A stretch of DNA of 54,540 nucleotides from a bacterium (GTDB lineage Bacteria > Patescibacteriota > Minisyncoccia > JACQLN01). This document shows positions 8,068 through 15,898 of this stretch, one piece after another. A program made the position numbers and the translations under genes. The notes beneath the pieces are model-generated. The model saw only the letters and a list, made by a program, of their open reading frames with translations. It was not told where the DNA came from and did not search any database. The stretch covers positions 1-54,540 of the forward strand of contig JAUYOV010000016.1 of the NCBI GenBank assembly GCA_030697795.1. Reading direction: 5' to 3'. Position 1 is the first letter of the stretch, and each line of letters opens with the position of its first letter.

Positions 8068-8099
8068 CCCCCCGAGAAAGCGTTCGCTTTCTCGGGGGG
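8068..8099. terminator. GC-rich 32-bp palindrome between convergent genes
   Basis: Perfect inverted repeat CCCCCCGAGAAAGCG-TT-CGCTTTCTCGGGGGG. It sits 5 bp past the stop codon of the minus-strand gene at 8105-8593. AAAA on the left makes it a terminator for the minus strand; it may equally be a mobile palindromic repeat. Confidence 0.6.
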
Positions 8100-8104
8100 G
8101 CGAT

Positions 8105-8593
8105 TTACTCCAACGGAACATAGCGTTGAGGGAGAGCTTTTGCCAACCTATCTGGCAAATTCTTGTTATACATAAAGCGATACCCCAGAGCTTCATGCCA
8201 CAAATTATACTCTAGCGCCATTCTATGATAATCGGACATCAGCCTAAAATAGCTTTCTCTGGCTTCATACCAATCACTGATTTCTTTTTTCGTCCACAAA
8301 GATTTTGGTACGCTTCTTCTATTCGATTCTAAAGAAATCATTTTTTGCTTATGCATTCGTATGCTAACTTTGAGCCCAAAAAGATTACCCGACATAGTTG
8401 ATAGTTCTTGGTATTCTTTGACAAGAAATCCTTGACCTACCTTAACCTCTGGCTTATCACTAACAAATAAAAAGAAAGCTCCACAGACCAAGGCAATCGA
8501 TAAAAGAAGAAAGAAAAAAATCAAAGATATTTTCCCAGCATCTCTTAGCAAACCGCCTAAACTAGCCATCCTGCCGACACCCAAAGCGTTCAT
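8105..8593 (-). CDS. Hypothetical single-span membrane protein
   Basis: A 162-residue protein. After a short cytoplasmic N-terminus there is one strong span (ISLIFFFLLLSIALVCGAFF), then a soluble domain rich in Arg, Tyr and Trp (DWYEARESYFRLMSDYHRM). No signal cleavage site is evident. It is the last gene of the minus-strand run after ftsX, but a 190-bp gap with a repeat separates them. No family recognised. Confidence 0.6.
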   Translation of the reverse strand: MNALGVGRMASLGGLLRDAGKISLIFFFLLLSIALVCGAFFLFVSDKPEVKVGQGFLVKEYQELSTMSGNLFGLKVSIRMHKQKMISLESNRRSVPKSLWTKKEISDWYEARESYFRLMSDYHRMALEYNLWHEALGYRFMYNKNLPDRLAKALPQRYVPLE

Positions 8594-8646
8594 ACTGGCC
8601 TCCCCGCCAAGTAAGTTAAAGAACTATAGCGACTACTAACTATTAA

Positions 8647-8772
8647 GGAAACACCGCTCCGAACAGTATCCCGCCATAGGCGGGCAAGTATGGAGTTTAC
8701 CTGCCGTAGGCAGGAAGACTATTTTAATATAAATAAAGAGGCTCCATATCGTCTGTGAGGGGCGATGTTTCC
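8647..8772. repeat. MITE-like element with terminal inverted repeats, family D
   Basis: Ends GGAAACACCGCTCC (8647-8660) and GGGGCGATGTTTCC (8759-8772) are imperfect inverted repeats. Inside are two CCCGCCATAGGCGGG-like palindromes, and TATGGAG pairs with CTCCATA. A second copy with the same ends and the same CTCCAT-TCGTCTG core lies between rplN and rplX (20962-21048). It carries no gene. Confidence 0.7.
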
Positions 8773-8783
8773 TTAGAAATAAA

Positions 8784-9704
8784 TTAAATCTTAAGGTATC
8801 GCCTCATGGCAATCAAGCTAGAGATGACGCCTAGAAATACTCCTACTAAAGTTTGAAGCAAAAATATCTGCCAAAAATTATTTCTAAAATACCCAGCAAT
8901 ATCTATACCTGAAAGAAAAGCCGAAATTTTTGGTGAAACAAAAACCAAAATTGGGTAAAAAATTATGGTAGTTACCAAGGAAGCAACTAATCCGTGTAAA
9001 ATACCCTCTATAATAAACGGCCCGCGGATATACCAATTAGACGCGCCCACTAAGCGCATCACGCCAATCTCTTCGCGCATAGAATAAATTTTTAAGCGAA
9101 TAGTATTAAATGTAACCAAGACCGCTATAAAACCCAGCACCACAATAGCTATAAAACCCGAACTTCTAACTGTACCCAAAATACTGGAAAGTTTTTCTAT
9201 AACTTTTTGGTTTTGCCTGTAATTAACTGTATCCACCATACCCGAAAACCTGGTGCTTTCTAAAAACGAAGCGATAGATTCATAGTTATCTATAAGTTTA
9301 GCCTTGATGTTGAGCGAAGCCTCTAAAGGATTATCGCCTAGTTCTTCCAAAGATTTAATAATTAAGGGATTATTCTCGTGTTCGGTTTCAAATTTGGCTA
9401 AAGCCTCGGCCCGAGAAACATATTCCACGCTTTTTACATCGGAGATTTTTTCTAGTTCGGCTTTAACTTTTAAAACCTCGCTTTCGGTTGTGCTTAATTT
9501 AAAGTAAACAGAAATATCAACTTTTTGTTCTAAATCGGTCAGAATACTGCCTGCCACCACCGAAAGCAAAAACAAGCTGGTTATTAAACTTAGGGTAATA
9601 ACCATAACGCTAATAGTAGCGGTAGAAACCCATTTATTGCGCCAAAAAGAATTAAGGCCTGATCTAGTAACTCTATTTAAAGCCGTTAATATTTTTTCTT
9701 TCAT
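8784..9704 (-). CDS. ftsX: Cell division protein FtsX
   Basis: A 306-residue permease subunit of the FtsEX complex, which couples septal ring status to peptidoglycan hydrolase activation outside the membrane. It has an N-terminal span (TATISVMVITLSLITSLFLL), a large extracytoplasmic loop with EYVSRAEALAKFE, and three C-terminal spans. The conserved YSMREEIGVMRLVGAS lies between spans 2 and 3. It starts 41 bp downstream of ftsE on the same strand; the gap holds AT-rich repeat units. The hydrolase partner is not visible in the window. Confidence 0.93.
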   Translation of the reverse strand: MKEKILTALNRVTRSGLNSFWRNKWVSTATISVMVITLSLITSLFLLSVVAGSILTDLEQKVDISVYFKLSTTESEVLKVKAELEKISDVKSVEYVSRAEALAKFETEHENNPLIIKSLEELGDNPLEASLNIKAKLIDNYESIASFLESTRFSGMVDTVNYRQNQKVIEKLSSILGTVRSSGFIAIVVLGFIAVLVTFNTIRLKIYSMREEIGVMRLVGASNWYIRGPFIIEGILHGLVASLVTTIIFYPILVFVSPKISAFLSGIDIAGYFRNNFWQIFLLQTLVGVFLGVISSLIAMRRYLKI

Positions 9705-9710
9705 TATTTT

Positions 9711-9745
9711 TAGAAATTAGAAATTAGATATTAGAAATTAGTTTT
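9711..9745. repeat. AT-rich ATTAGAAATTAG repeat, family F
   Basis: Tandem-like units AAATTAGAAATTAGATATTAGAAATTAG fill the ftsE-ftsX gap. Related units occur at 10441-10533, 14482-14510 and 26205-26326, and inside the tsaD and valS coding regions. Confidence 0.75.
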
Positions 9746-10426
9746 TTAGATAAGATACTTGCCCTTAAGATCATCTTTAACCACTCTGCCTTTTTCCATT
9801 AACACCACTCGGCGTTCCAAATTATTAACAATGCTATTATCGTGCGTAGCCAAAATAACCGTAGCCCCCAATTCGTTTAATTTAAGCAAAAGATTAACAA
9901 CTTCCCAAGTATTAACAGGGTCCAAGTTGCCCGTGGGTTCATCGGCTACCAAAATATCGGGCCTGTGCACTAAAGCGCGTCCAATGGCCACGCGTTGCCT
10001 TTCACCGCCAGAAAGCTGGTAAGGAAAATGGTTAGCCTTATCTTCTAAGCCAACTAAACCCAAGACCTGTGGCACATCTTCTTTAATTTCTTCGTCGTCT
10101 TTACCCGCCACCTCCATGGCAAAAGCAATATTTTCATAAGCTGTTTTTGTAGGCAGTAATTTATAATCCTGAAAAACCGTACCTATTTTTCTTCTTAAAT
10201 AAGGCATTTCCTTATGGCTTAGAGAATTTATAGATACGTCCCCCACAATTATTTCGCCCATACTGGGCGCTTCCTCGCCTATTAACATTCTTAAAAGTGT
10301 TGATTTGCCCGCGCCAGACGAGCCTACTAACGAAACAAATTCTTTGGCTTTTATTATTAAATTTATATTTTCCAAAGCCACCATATGCGGCGGATAAATT
10401 TTGGAAACGTTTTTAAAATGAATCAT
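9746..10426 (-). CDS. ftsE: Cell division ATP-binding protein FtsE
   Basis: A 226-residue ABC ATPase, the nucleotide-binding partner of FtsX on the cytoplasmic face. Walker A GSSGAGKS is near residue 36, Q-loop FQDYKLLPT, ABC signature LSGGERQR, Walker B ILVADEP, and the H-loop ATHD. It starts with MIHFKNVSKIYPPH. It follows prfB on the same strand and precedes ftsX, a common bacterial prfB-ftsE-ftsX order. Confidence 0.95.
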   Translation of the reverse strand: MIHFKNVSKIYPPHMVALENINLIIKAKEFVSLVGSSGAGKSTLLRMLIGEEAPSMGEIIVGDVSINSLSHKEMPYLRRKIGTVFQDYKLLPTKTAYENIAFAMEVAGKDDEEIKEDVPQVLGLVGLEDKANHFPYQLSGGERQRVAIGRALVHRPDILVADEPTGNLDPVNTWEVVNLLLKLNELGATVILATHDNSIVNNLERRVVLMEKGRVVKDDLKGKYLI

Positions 10427-10440
10427 GCTTTATCGATAAA

Positions 10441-10533
10441 TGTCTAATATCTAATTACTAATATCTAATCAATATCTAATTTCAAATTTTAAAATTAGTC
10501 ATTAGGCCTTCGTAATTGATTAGAAATTTGATA
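10441..10533. repeat. AT-rich TAATATCTAATTACTAA repeat block, family F
   Basis: The whole prfB-ftsE gap is made of units such as TCTAATATCTAATTACTAATA, with the outer parts (GACATTTAT... and ...TTAGTCATTAG) imperfectly inverted. No gene or clear regulatory site is seen. Confidence 0.65.
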
Positions 10534-11635
10534 TTAGTCATTAGATATTTTTAACTCCGCTTCTATAAACCCCTCCAATTCTCCAGCTAAAACTTTTTCC
10601 GCTTGTGTAGTTTCAAACCCCGTGCGGTGATCTTTAACCATTTTATAGGGATTTAAAACATAGGAACGTATCTGGTGCCCCCATTCTATTTTTACGTTCT
10701 CGCCCTTAAGTTCATCTACTGTTTTTTTATGCTCTTCGTCTAATCTTTGCTGAATTTTCGCATAAAGCAATTTCATCGCTTTATCTTTATTAGAGGCTTG
10801 CGAACGTTCGGCTTGCGAAGTTGAAACTAGCCCCGTAGGCAGATGCGTTATTCTTATAGCCGATTCTGTTTTGTTAACATATTGCCCGCCGGGGCCACCG
10901 GCTTTATAAGTATCTACTCTAACATCTTGAGGTTTAATTTCTATATTGCCAACGTCTTCTATTTCTGGCATTACTTCAATTAACGCAAACGAAGTATGCC
11001 TTAAACCCTGCGCTGAAAATGGCGAAATTCTTACTAAGCGATGCACTCCGCTTTCGCGCCTTAAATAGCCGTAAGCATATTGGCCACGTATTTCTATTAT
11101 AGCATTTTTTAAACCGGCTTCTTGGCCAGAAGTTACCGCCACCACCTGCGCTTTAAAACCAGTTTTTTCGCAATATTTAAGATACATTTTTAAAAGCATT
11201 TCCACCCACTCTTGAGCATCGGTTCCACCTGCGCCAGAATATATGCTTAGTATGGCGTTATTTTTGTCGTATTCACCCGAAAGATAAATTAAAAATTTTT
11301 CTTTCTCTATTCTTTCTTCTAGTTTTTGTAAAGATCTTTCAAATTCCTTGTTTAGAGAGTCGCCTTCCCCCACACTCTCCAACAAGCTAACAACCTCATT
11401 TAAATGCTTAAAATCGCTTTCATAATTATGCCATTTTTCTATAACATCTTTTATATCGGCCAGTTCCCGGCTAATTCTTTGGGCTCTTACCCTTTCTTGC
11501 CAAAAATTTTCTACTACAGTTTCTTTTTCTAACTCTTTGGCTCTTGATTTTTTATGAACAAGGTCAAAGACAGTCCAACAAATGCTGGAGCTTATTTTTT
11601 AATTCGACCAATCTATTTTTAAAATCAAGAATCAT
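10534..11635 (-). CDS. prfB: Peptide chain release factor 2 with programmed +1 frameshift
   Basis: RF2 releases peptides at UGA and UAA. The main body reads to 10534 with SPFSAQGLRHTSF (the RF2 stop-codon recognition SPF) and GGPGGQYVNK (catalytic GGQ). Upstream, a zero-frame leader starts at ATG 11633-11635 (MILDFKNRLVELKNKLQHLL), has 23 sense codons and stops at UGA (11564-11566) in the context CTT-TGA-C. A +1 slip on CTT continues as DLVHKKSRAKELEKE into the body, giving 366 residues, the normal RF2 length. This is the classical autoregulatory frameshift. The internal Shine-Dalgarno-like stimulator is weak here (GGA only). Body and leader must be joined; either alone is incomplete. Confidence 0.93.
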
Positions 11636-11653
11636 TAGAATAAGTATAACAAA

Positions 11654-12430
11654 TTATACTCTCTTCAACATCCTAAAATTCTCTTCTACTATATCTTTGG
11701 CTCTGTCTAAATCTGCCTTAGCTGGCAGTTTAAAATAAAATAGGCGGCCCAATGGAAAAATTTCCATAGTCACGGCTCCAGTATAATTAAACTTTTTTAT
11801 AAAAGAGGCAAAACCAGCCCAATCAAATGTGTCTTCTAAAAAACTCTTATGAAAATCACCCTGGTGATCGAACCCGTGGGCATGAATCACCTTTATATTG
11901 TTATGGTTTCTTTGAAAAAACTGATATGGATCAAAACCTTTTAAAAAAGATTTAGCTACATCCAGCGTCAGGTTTATATTTCTTGATTTTATAAAACTCT
12001 CCAGCTTTTCTGGTTGACCACAATAACTTGGCCAATCTTCTAAGCTTCGCGGAGCGGCATTTTCAAAAGCTATATTTATTTTGCTTTCCGCTTCCCTTTG
12101 TTTTACCCAATCAAAAAATTTACTATTAAAACTTCGTCTGACTGTGGCCAAATGCACCACCAAATTCTCGGCATTAAAATCTTTGGCGATAGCTATCATT
12201 TTATCCAACTGTTTTTTACCAGTAAAAAGAACATACCAAGGTGGTTGGTGGACATTAACTACAGGCACTTGGTATTTTTCTGAAAGTTTTTTTATGGCCT
12301 CAAAACCTAACTTTACAGCCTGCGGAGTTATTACTAATTCTATGCCATCCGCCTTAATATTATGGGCAAATAAAAATACCTCTTCCAAAGGAAAGGGTTC
12401 GAAAGTGTAGCTGGATATTAATAGTTTCAT
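11654..12430 (-). CDS. Sugar phosphate isomerase/AP-endonuclease-like TIM barrel protein
   Basis: A 258-residue protein of the xylose isomerase-like TIM barrel superfamily. Segments DGIELVI, VPVVNVHQPPW, ENLVVHLA, INIAFENA, NLTLDVAKS, IKVIHAHGFDHQGDFH and GAVTMEI are the successive barrel strands, with the His, Glu and Asp that would bind a divalent metal. Substrate cannot be deduced. It sits between tRNA-Thr and prfB on the minus strand. Confidence 0.8.
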   Translation of the reverse strand: MKLLISSYTFEPFPLEEVFLFAHNIKADGIELVITPQAVKLGFEAIKKLSEKYQVPVVNVHQPPWYVLFTGKKQLDKMIAIAKDFNAENLVVHLATVRRSFNSKFFDWVKQREAESKINIAFENAAPRSLEDWPSYCGQPEKLESFIKSRNINLTLDVAKSFLKGFDPYQFFQRNHNNIKVIHAHGFDHQGDFHKSFLEDTFDWAGFASFIKKFNYTGAVTMEIFPLGRLFYFKLPAKADLDRAKDIVEENFRMLKRV

Positions 12431-12436
12431 AGACTG

Positions 12437-12509
12437 AGCCGACCCCGGGAATTGAACCCGGAACCTACGGTTTACGATACCGTCGCTCTGCCAATTGAGC
12501 TAGGTCGGC
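12437..12509 (-). tRNA. tRNA-Thr (anticodon CGT)
   Basis: Acceptor GCCGACC/GGTCGGC. D arm AGCTC...GAGC. Anticodon stem ACGGT/ACCGT closes loop ATCGTAA (anticodon CGU). T arm CCGGG-TTCAATT-CCCGG. No CCA is encoded. It lies 7 bp upstream of the TIM barrel gene on the same strand. Confidence 0.92.
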
Positions 12510-12559
12510 CATATAATTGCTTTCATAAAGTAACATTTTACTGCTAGAATGAAAAGGAT

Positions 12560-13189
12560 ATGTTTGACTTGATCAGTCTTATAAAAACAGCTGGATATTT
12601 AGGCTTATTCGGTATAGTTTTTGCCGAATCTGGTCTTTTTATTGGCTTTTTTTTACCGGGCGACAGCTTGCTTTTTACGGCCGGATTTTTGGCTTCGCAA
12701 AATTTTTTAGATATCAAAATTCTAGCCCCGTTAACATTTTTGGCGGCTATTTTAGGCGACAGCTTCGGTTATGCCTTTGGCAATAAGGTTGGCTATAAAC
12801 TCTTTACCAAAGAAGATTCTTTTTTGTTCCATCGCCATCACTTAGAACGAGCCGAAAAGTTTTATAAAAAACACGGTGGTCAAGCCATAATACTTGCGCG
12901 GTTCATGCCTGTGGTTAGAACTTTTGCACCAATACTCGCCGGAGTTGGCAAAATGAAATACTCCACATTTCTTTTTTATAACATAATTGGCGCATTTTTA
13001 TGGGCTATAGGTTTAACCAGTATGGGTTACTATTTAGGCAGTGCCATTCCCAACATAGATAAATACCTTCTGCCTATAATCGCGCTGATTATTTTTCTTT
13101 CTGTTTCACCCTCGTTGATTCATATTCTAAAAAACAAATCCGACCGAGAAAAAATTATCGGGTTTATAAAGTCTAAACTAAAACACTAA
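12560..13189 (+). CDS. DedA/VTT-family membrane protein
   Basis: A 209-residue polytopic membrane protein of the DedA family, proposed lipid carriers or scramblases. Family marks are FAESGLFIGFFLPGDSLLF, GDSFGYAFGNKVGYKLF and the re-entrant motif ARFMPVVRTFAPILAGVGKM with the conserved R and G. It ends in a basic cytoplasmic tail (KNKSDREKIIGFIKSK). Length and motif order are normal. Confidence 0.9.
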   Translation: MFDLISLIKTAGYLGLFGIVFAESGLFIGFFLPGDSLLFTAGFLASQNFLDIKILAPLTFLAAILGDSFGYAFGNKVGYKLFTKEDSFLFHRHHLERAEKFYKKHGGQAIILARFMPVVRTFAPILAGVGKMKYSTFLFYNIIGAFLWAIGLTSMGYYLGSAIPNIDKYLLPIIALIIFLSVSPSLIHILKNKSDREKIIGFIKSKLKH

Positions 13190-13213
13190 AAATGTGACAA
13201 GATTATTTACATT

Positions 13214-13603
13214 ATGCAAAAAGATTTTGATAAGTGGAATGAAATAAAAAAAGAAACTCATTCAAGCGACGACTATCTGCCGTTGTATCGTGAACGGCAG
13301 ATACGATAGTGTCGACTTGGAATAAATGTAGGATTTGAACAAGATGGTACAGGAGAAGGATTTTCACGCCCCGTTTTGATATTAAAAGGATTTAGCCGCC
13401 AAGTTTGTCTTGTTGTTCCTCTTACAACCTCAACGAAAAAGAATATTTACCATGTGTCGGCTGGAGTTGTTGATAGGCTCCAAGCAGTAGCAATTATTTC
13501 ACAAGTTCGTTTAATTGATACTAAGCGTCTATACAAACAAATTGGAACCCTTGATAAAGAGGTTTTTGAGAACATACGAAAAGCCGTCAAAGACATGCTT
13601 TAA
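13214..13603 (+). pseudogene. MazF/PemK-type toxin gene broken by an in-frame TAG
   Basis: The frame starts MQKDFDKWNEIKKETH and, in the same frame, continues as LGINVGFEQDG-GEGFSRPVLILKGF...VVPLTTSTKK, a MazF-like endoribonuclease body ending at 13603. A TAG at 13307-13309 stands where the family normally has the Trp-rich EIWWCSLG segment. Just before it lies a palindrome (TATCTGCCGTT ... AACGGCAGATA, 13275-13304). I infer that a short palindrome changed this segment and made the stop. The 3' portion from 13376 could still give a 75-residue fragment. A second 5' fragment lies inverted at 13791-13832. Confidence 0.8.
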
Positions 13604-13620
13604 CGGCTTTTCTCTTTTTT
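13580..13620 (+). terminator. Terminator overlapping the mazF-like stop
   Basis: Stem AAAGCCGT/ACGGCTTT with TCTCTTTTTT after it. It overlaps the last codons of the mazF remnant. Confidence 0.7.
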
Positions 13621-13790
13621 GTCCCTCTTTTGCAAGAGGGCCGGCCCGAAGGCATTTGTATGCTTAGTGTAGCGCGGGGGTTACTTTAAGTCAATACACA
13701 CGGCAGTGTGCTACTATAATCACTTGTCCACTTTTCAGGCGATCACATTAAAAGTGGACATTGTTACTATTTTACTATCAAGGTTTAATC

Positions 13791-13832
13791 TTAATACGAG
13801 CTTTCATTCCACTTATCAAAATCTTCCTGCAT
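13791..13832 (-). pseudogene. Inverted 5' fragment of a mazF-like gene
   Basis: Reads MQEDFDKWNESSY then TAA on the minus strand, matching MQKDFDKWNE at the start of the remnant at 13214. Only the first ten codons are alike. It is a second copy in opposite orientation, or the other end of an inverted fragment. Confidence 0.7.
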
Positions 13833-13934
13833 GATACTCTATGTCTCGGGCAAAAAATTGCTGGATTTTTAAAATCTAAGTTTACTAATTACCAAGGTTA
13901 AATCTAGGTAACAAACTGTTCTATGCACACACAT

Positions 13935-13964
13935 TTGACAAATATCTCATTACTGCATTACACT
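13935..13964 (+). promoter_or_regulatory. Sigma-70-like promoter for the 14016 gene
   Basis: TTGACA (13935-13940), 18-bp spacer, TACACT (13959-13964), 51 bp before the start codon. A strong AAGGAG ribosome binding site follows. Confidence 0.65.
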
Positions 13965-14015
13965 GTTTAAATCAAACTTTAACCACCATGCTCTTTACAT
14001 AAAGGAGAAGTAGCT

Positions 14016-14354
14016 ATGAAAATGTTCATTTACACGGAACGTCATAGGGCATTTTGTGGAATAGAAAGGGGGGCACCTAATGGTCCCCGCCATGAAGAAT
14101 TGATTGTAATCGCAGAAAACAGAAAAGAAGCAAATGAAGCCATCAAGAGAAAGTATATTGAGATAGAGCAAAAAAATAATTTGGGAGCTTATGACGATGA
14201 TGAAGACGACCAGTTAATCCTATTTACATTTTTTCAATTTGTATCAAGGAAGCTTCCACCAGAAGACAAGAAGAAAATAAAAGTCTACGAGTTCCCTATA
14301 GTAAACGGTCTGATCATGGAAATAAGTGAACATTGTGTAGCAGAAATAAAATAA
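14016..14354 (+). CDS. Hypothetical 112-residue protein, self-contained unit
   Basis: MKMFIYTERHRAFCGIERG... with GPRHEELIVIAENRKEANEAI, an acidic stretch (YDDDEDDQ) and a C-terminal VNGLIMEISEHCVAEIK. No known domain recognised. It has its own promoter, an unusually good Shine-Dalgarno (AAAGGAGAAG, 8 bp before ATG) and its own terminator, unlike the housekeeping genes here. Genes at 37141, 39596, 41280 and 41636 share this small, strong-SD style and may belong to the same regulatory class. Confidence 0.75.
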   Translation: MKMFIYTERHRAFCGIERGAPNGPRHEELIVIAENRKEANEAIKRKYIEIEQKNNLGAYDDDEDDQLILFTFFQFVSRKLPPEDKKKIKVYEFPIVNGLIMEISEHCVAEIK

Positions 14355-14374
14355 ACTCCAATGTACAAAAATTC

Positions 14375-14401
14375 AAAAACCGATCAATAGATCGGTTTTT
14401 T
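14375..14401 (+). terminator. Terminator of the 14016 gene
   Basis: Stem AAAAACCGATC/GATCGGTTTTTT with an AATA loop. Confidence 0.8.
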
Positions 14402-14407
14402 AAATTG

Positions 14408-14478
14408 AGCGGGTAACGGGAATCGAACCCGTATCTCAACCTTGGGAAGGTCGTATACTACCATTGTACTATAACCGC
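14408..14478 (-). tRNA. tRNA-Gly (anticodon CCC)
   Basis: Anticodon stem CGACC/GGTTG closes loop TTCCCAA (anticodon CCC, reads GGG). T arm ACGGG-TTCGATT-CCCGT. The acceptor GCGGTTA/TACCCGC has one T-C mismatch at the fifth pair. No CCA is encoded; the discriminator is T. Confidence 0.88.
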
Positions 14479-14510
14479 ATTCTAGCTAATTATTAAATAC
14501 TAATTACAAA

Positions 14511-15080
14511 CTACTTAGCCTTAAGCTCTCCATTCTCCCACTTATACGCCGAAAACCAAACCTTAACCTTGGCTTCTAACTTAGCCGATTTTAGCCAATT
14601 ATCAAAGTCCTCGCCTTTTTCTTGTGAAACCACTTGCAACAAAGCCTGTGGTTCTAAAATTCTTTCTTTAAATTTATCGGCATCCCATTTATAAACATTT
14701 TTTAAAACACCAGAAAGATTAGCTTCGGCCTTAGAATCAAAAGTAACTTCAACTTCTTTTTCGGCTTTTTTAATTTGATCATTGCTAGCCGAAGATTTTA
14801 CTATTTGATTTATTATAAGACCCTCCAAAGAATTTTTCATAAGTTCTTTTTCCGAACTTTTTTTAAAAAGATCATCCATTTCCTTACTAGAACCAACTAA
14901 GCCTTGGCTGTATAATCTGCGCGAAACATCGGCGTTTTCTTTGACCGTGCGCTGGCTTATAAAATTTCCATCTACCGCCACCACCGGAAAATAGCCATTT
15001 TGCACCAAGGTATAGCTTAAAAGACCGCCCATCAAAAAAACTAGGGTCAAAATCAAAACTCCAATGTGGTGACTTTTCAT
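14511..15080 (-). CDS. Membrane-anchored SurA/PrsA-like N-terminal domain protein
   Basis: A 189-residue protein with an N-terminal anchor (IGVLILTLVFLMGGLLSYTL) followed by VVAVDGNFISQRTVKENAD. This is the typical start of the chaperone domain of SurA, PrsA and PpiD-type proteins. It continues with helices ending in VVSQEKGEDFDNWLKSAKLEAKVKVW. No peptidyl-prolyl isomerase domain follows, so it would be chaperone only. It begins 2 bp after the stop of the DivIC-like gene, so they form an operon. Confidence 0.7.
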   Translation of the reverse strand: MKSHHIGVLILTLVFLMGGLLSYTLVQNGYFPVVAVDGNFISQRTVKENADVSRRLYSQGLVGSSKEMDDLFKKSSEKELMKNSLEGLIINQIVKSSASNDQIKKAEKEVEVTFDSKAEANLSGVLKNVYKWDADKFKERILEPQALLQVVSQEKGEDFDNWLKSAKLEAKVKVWFSAYKWENGELKAK

Positions 15081-15081
15081 G

Positions 15082-15492
15082 TTATTTTTTTATATTAAAG
15101 TATTTTAGCCAATTTTTAAGATTAAACCAAATGCTATTCGGATTATTAAAGGTATCACCAACTTCTGCCTTTAAAAAATTTTCTTCGGGAAAGTTATCTT
15201 CGCCCACCACCACCAAAACCGACTCGCCTTCCTTTTTTAAATTTAACCTAGACCTTGCTTCTTTTTCTAACACTTCTGGTTTAGAAAGACTGTCTATTTC
15301 GGTTTGAAGTTTTTTGGATTCTTGTTCGTAAGAATCAGTTTTGTTTTTTACTATTTTATATTCGTTGTTTATGCCGTACCACCTATAAAATTCCCGCCCG
15401 GCTAAAAATAAAGAAAATAAAAACACTGCGCCCAAGCCCAGCCAAACCAGCCATTTCTTTTTTAATAATATAGCAAATTCTTCGCGCGGCAT
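15082..15492 (-). CDS. DivIC/FtsB-like septum formation protein
   Basis: A 136-residue bitopic protein. It has a short cytoplasmic N-terminus (MPREEFAILLKKK), one span (WLVWLGLGAVFLFSLFLAG), an extracytoplasmic coiled coil (YEQESKKLQTEIDSLSKPE), then EKEARSRLNLKKEGE. The last segment is the characteristic end of the FtsB/DivIC coiled coil that binds FtsL in the divisome. It is followed closely by the SurA-like gene. Confidence 0.82.
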   Translation of the reverse strand: MPREEFAILLKKKWLVWLGLGAVFLFSLFLAGREFYRWYGINNEYKIVKNKTDSYEQESKKLQTEIDSLSKPEVLEKEARSRLNLKKEGESVLVVVGEDNFPEENFLKAEVGDTFNNPNSIWFNLKNWLKYFNIKK

Positions 15493-15513
15493 GATAGTAT
15501 AATAATATCGTAT

Positions 15514-15618
15514 ATGCTTAAATCCAAGAAACTAATTAAAATCTTCTGGCTTATTGGCGCCATAACAATAGCCATCTCTATGGTTCTTTATACTATACTG
15601 CCTTTGTTGGTGTATTAA
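15514..15618 (+). CDS. Possible 34-residue membrane peptide
   Basis: ATG frame MLKSKKLIKIFWLIGAITIA... ending LPLLVY-TAA: a basic start and one long hydrophobic segment. It diverges from the DivIC-like gene and ends at the terminator of the candidate RNA on the other strand. The size and layout fit small membrane proteins, but there is no recognisable family. Confidence 0.45.
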   Translation: MLKSKKLIKIFWLIGAITIAISMVLYTILPLLVY

Positions 15619-15892
15619 AAAAATGAGCCATTCCGATACCAGATCGGGAATGGCTCAAGCGTCGAGCCTAAGCTCGAGATATTCTGCCGCTCTAGGCGGC
15701 TTGGTTTGCCTGCCCTAAGGCAGACGAAAGAACTTATATAGCTTTGGAGTTTTTGGGTGCGTTACCTAAACTTCTAGGCACGCACCCTCATATCTCCATT
15801 TTTAATGGACACCTCATCATACAGACTCCCCTCTGTGATGGGCGCATCCTGACGGCGGCTTCCTCTTGATGTCTGGAAGTCCCCGCAAGCTT
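15617..15892 (-). ncRNA. Candidate structured non-coding RNA, about 275 nt, class unknown
   Basis: On the minus strand this stretch has its own promoter (15899-15927). The two RNA ends can pair, GGATCAAGC (15889-15897) with GCTTGA (15655-15660). There is a series of hairpins between: ACAGA/TCTGT inside CATCA/TGATG; TCCAT/ATGGA; GGGTGCGT-CCTA/TTAGG-ACGCACCC; CTGCC/GGCAG; GCCGC/GCGGC; TCGAGC/GCTCGA. A rho-independent terminator ends it. No open frame of note is present. I looked for tmRNA, RNase P, SRP and 6S core motifs and did not find them, so the class is open. Boundaries are inferred from the promoter and terminator. Confidence 0.65.
15625..15656 (-). terminator. Terminator of the candidate RNA
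   Basis: Stem GAGCCATTCCC/GGAATGGCTC with about 11 nt of loop, followed on the minus strand by ATTTTTTT (15617-15624). Confidence 0.85.
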
Positions 15893-15898
15893 GATCCT

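Larger units (their letters stand above)
13604..14015. other. 412-bp gap with hairpins, toxin remnant and a promoter
   Basis: No complete gene is seen. It holds a CCCTCTTTTGCAAGAGGG hairpin (13622-13639) and CACACGGCAGTGTG (about 13701-13714), which resembles the operator at the mazEF locus (29636-29654). It also holds an 11-bp inverted repeat TGTCCACTTTT/AAAAGTGGACA (13726-13761), the inverted mazF 5' fragment (13791-13832) and the promoter of the next gene. It looks like a graveyard of toxin-antitoxin insertions. Confidence 0.55.

Noticed and set aside
13307-13309. TAG in the mazF-like frame as a recoded or readthrough codon
   Set aside because: No other gene in the window shows in-frame TAG, and the palindrome next to it explains the change better.
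15617-15892. Identity of the structured RNA as tmRNA, RNase P RNA, SRP RNA or 6S RNA
   Set aside because: No CCA-ending tRNA-like domain, no GAGGAAAGUCC-type core and no GGUCAGGUCCGGAAGG-like loop could be found by eye; left unassigned.
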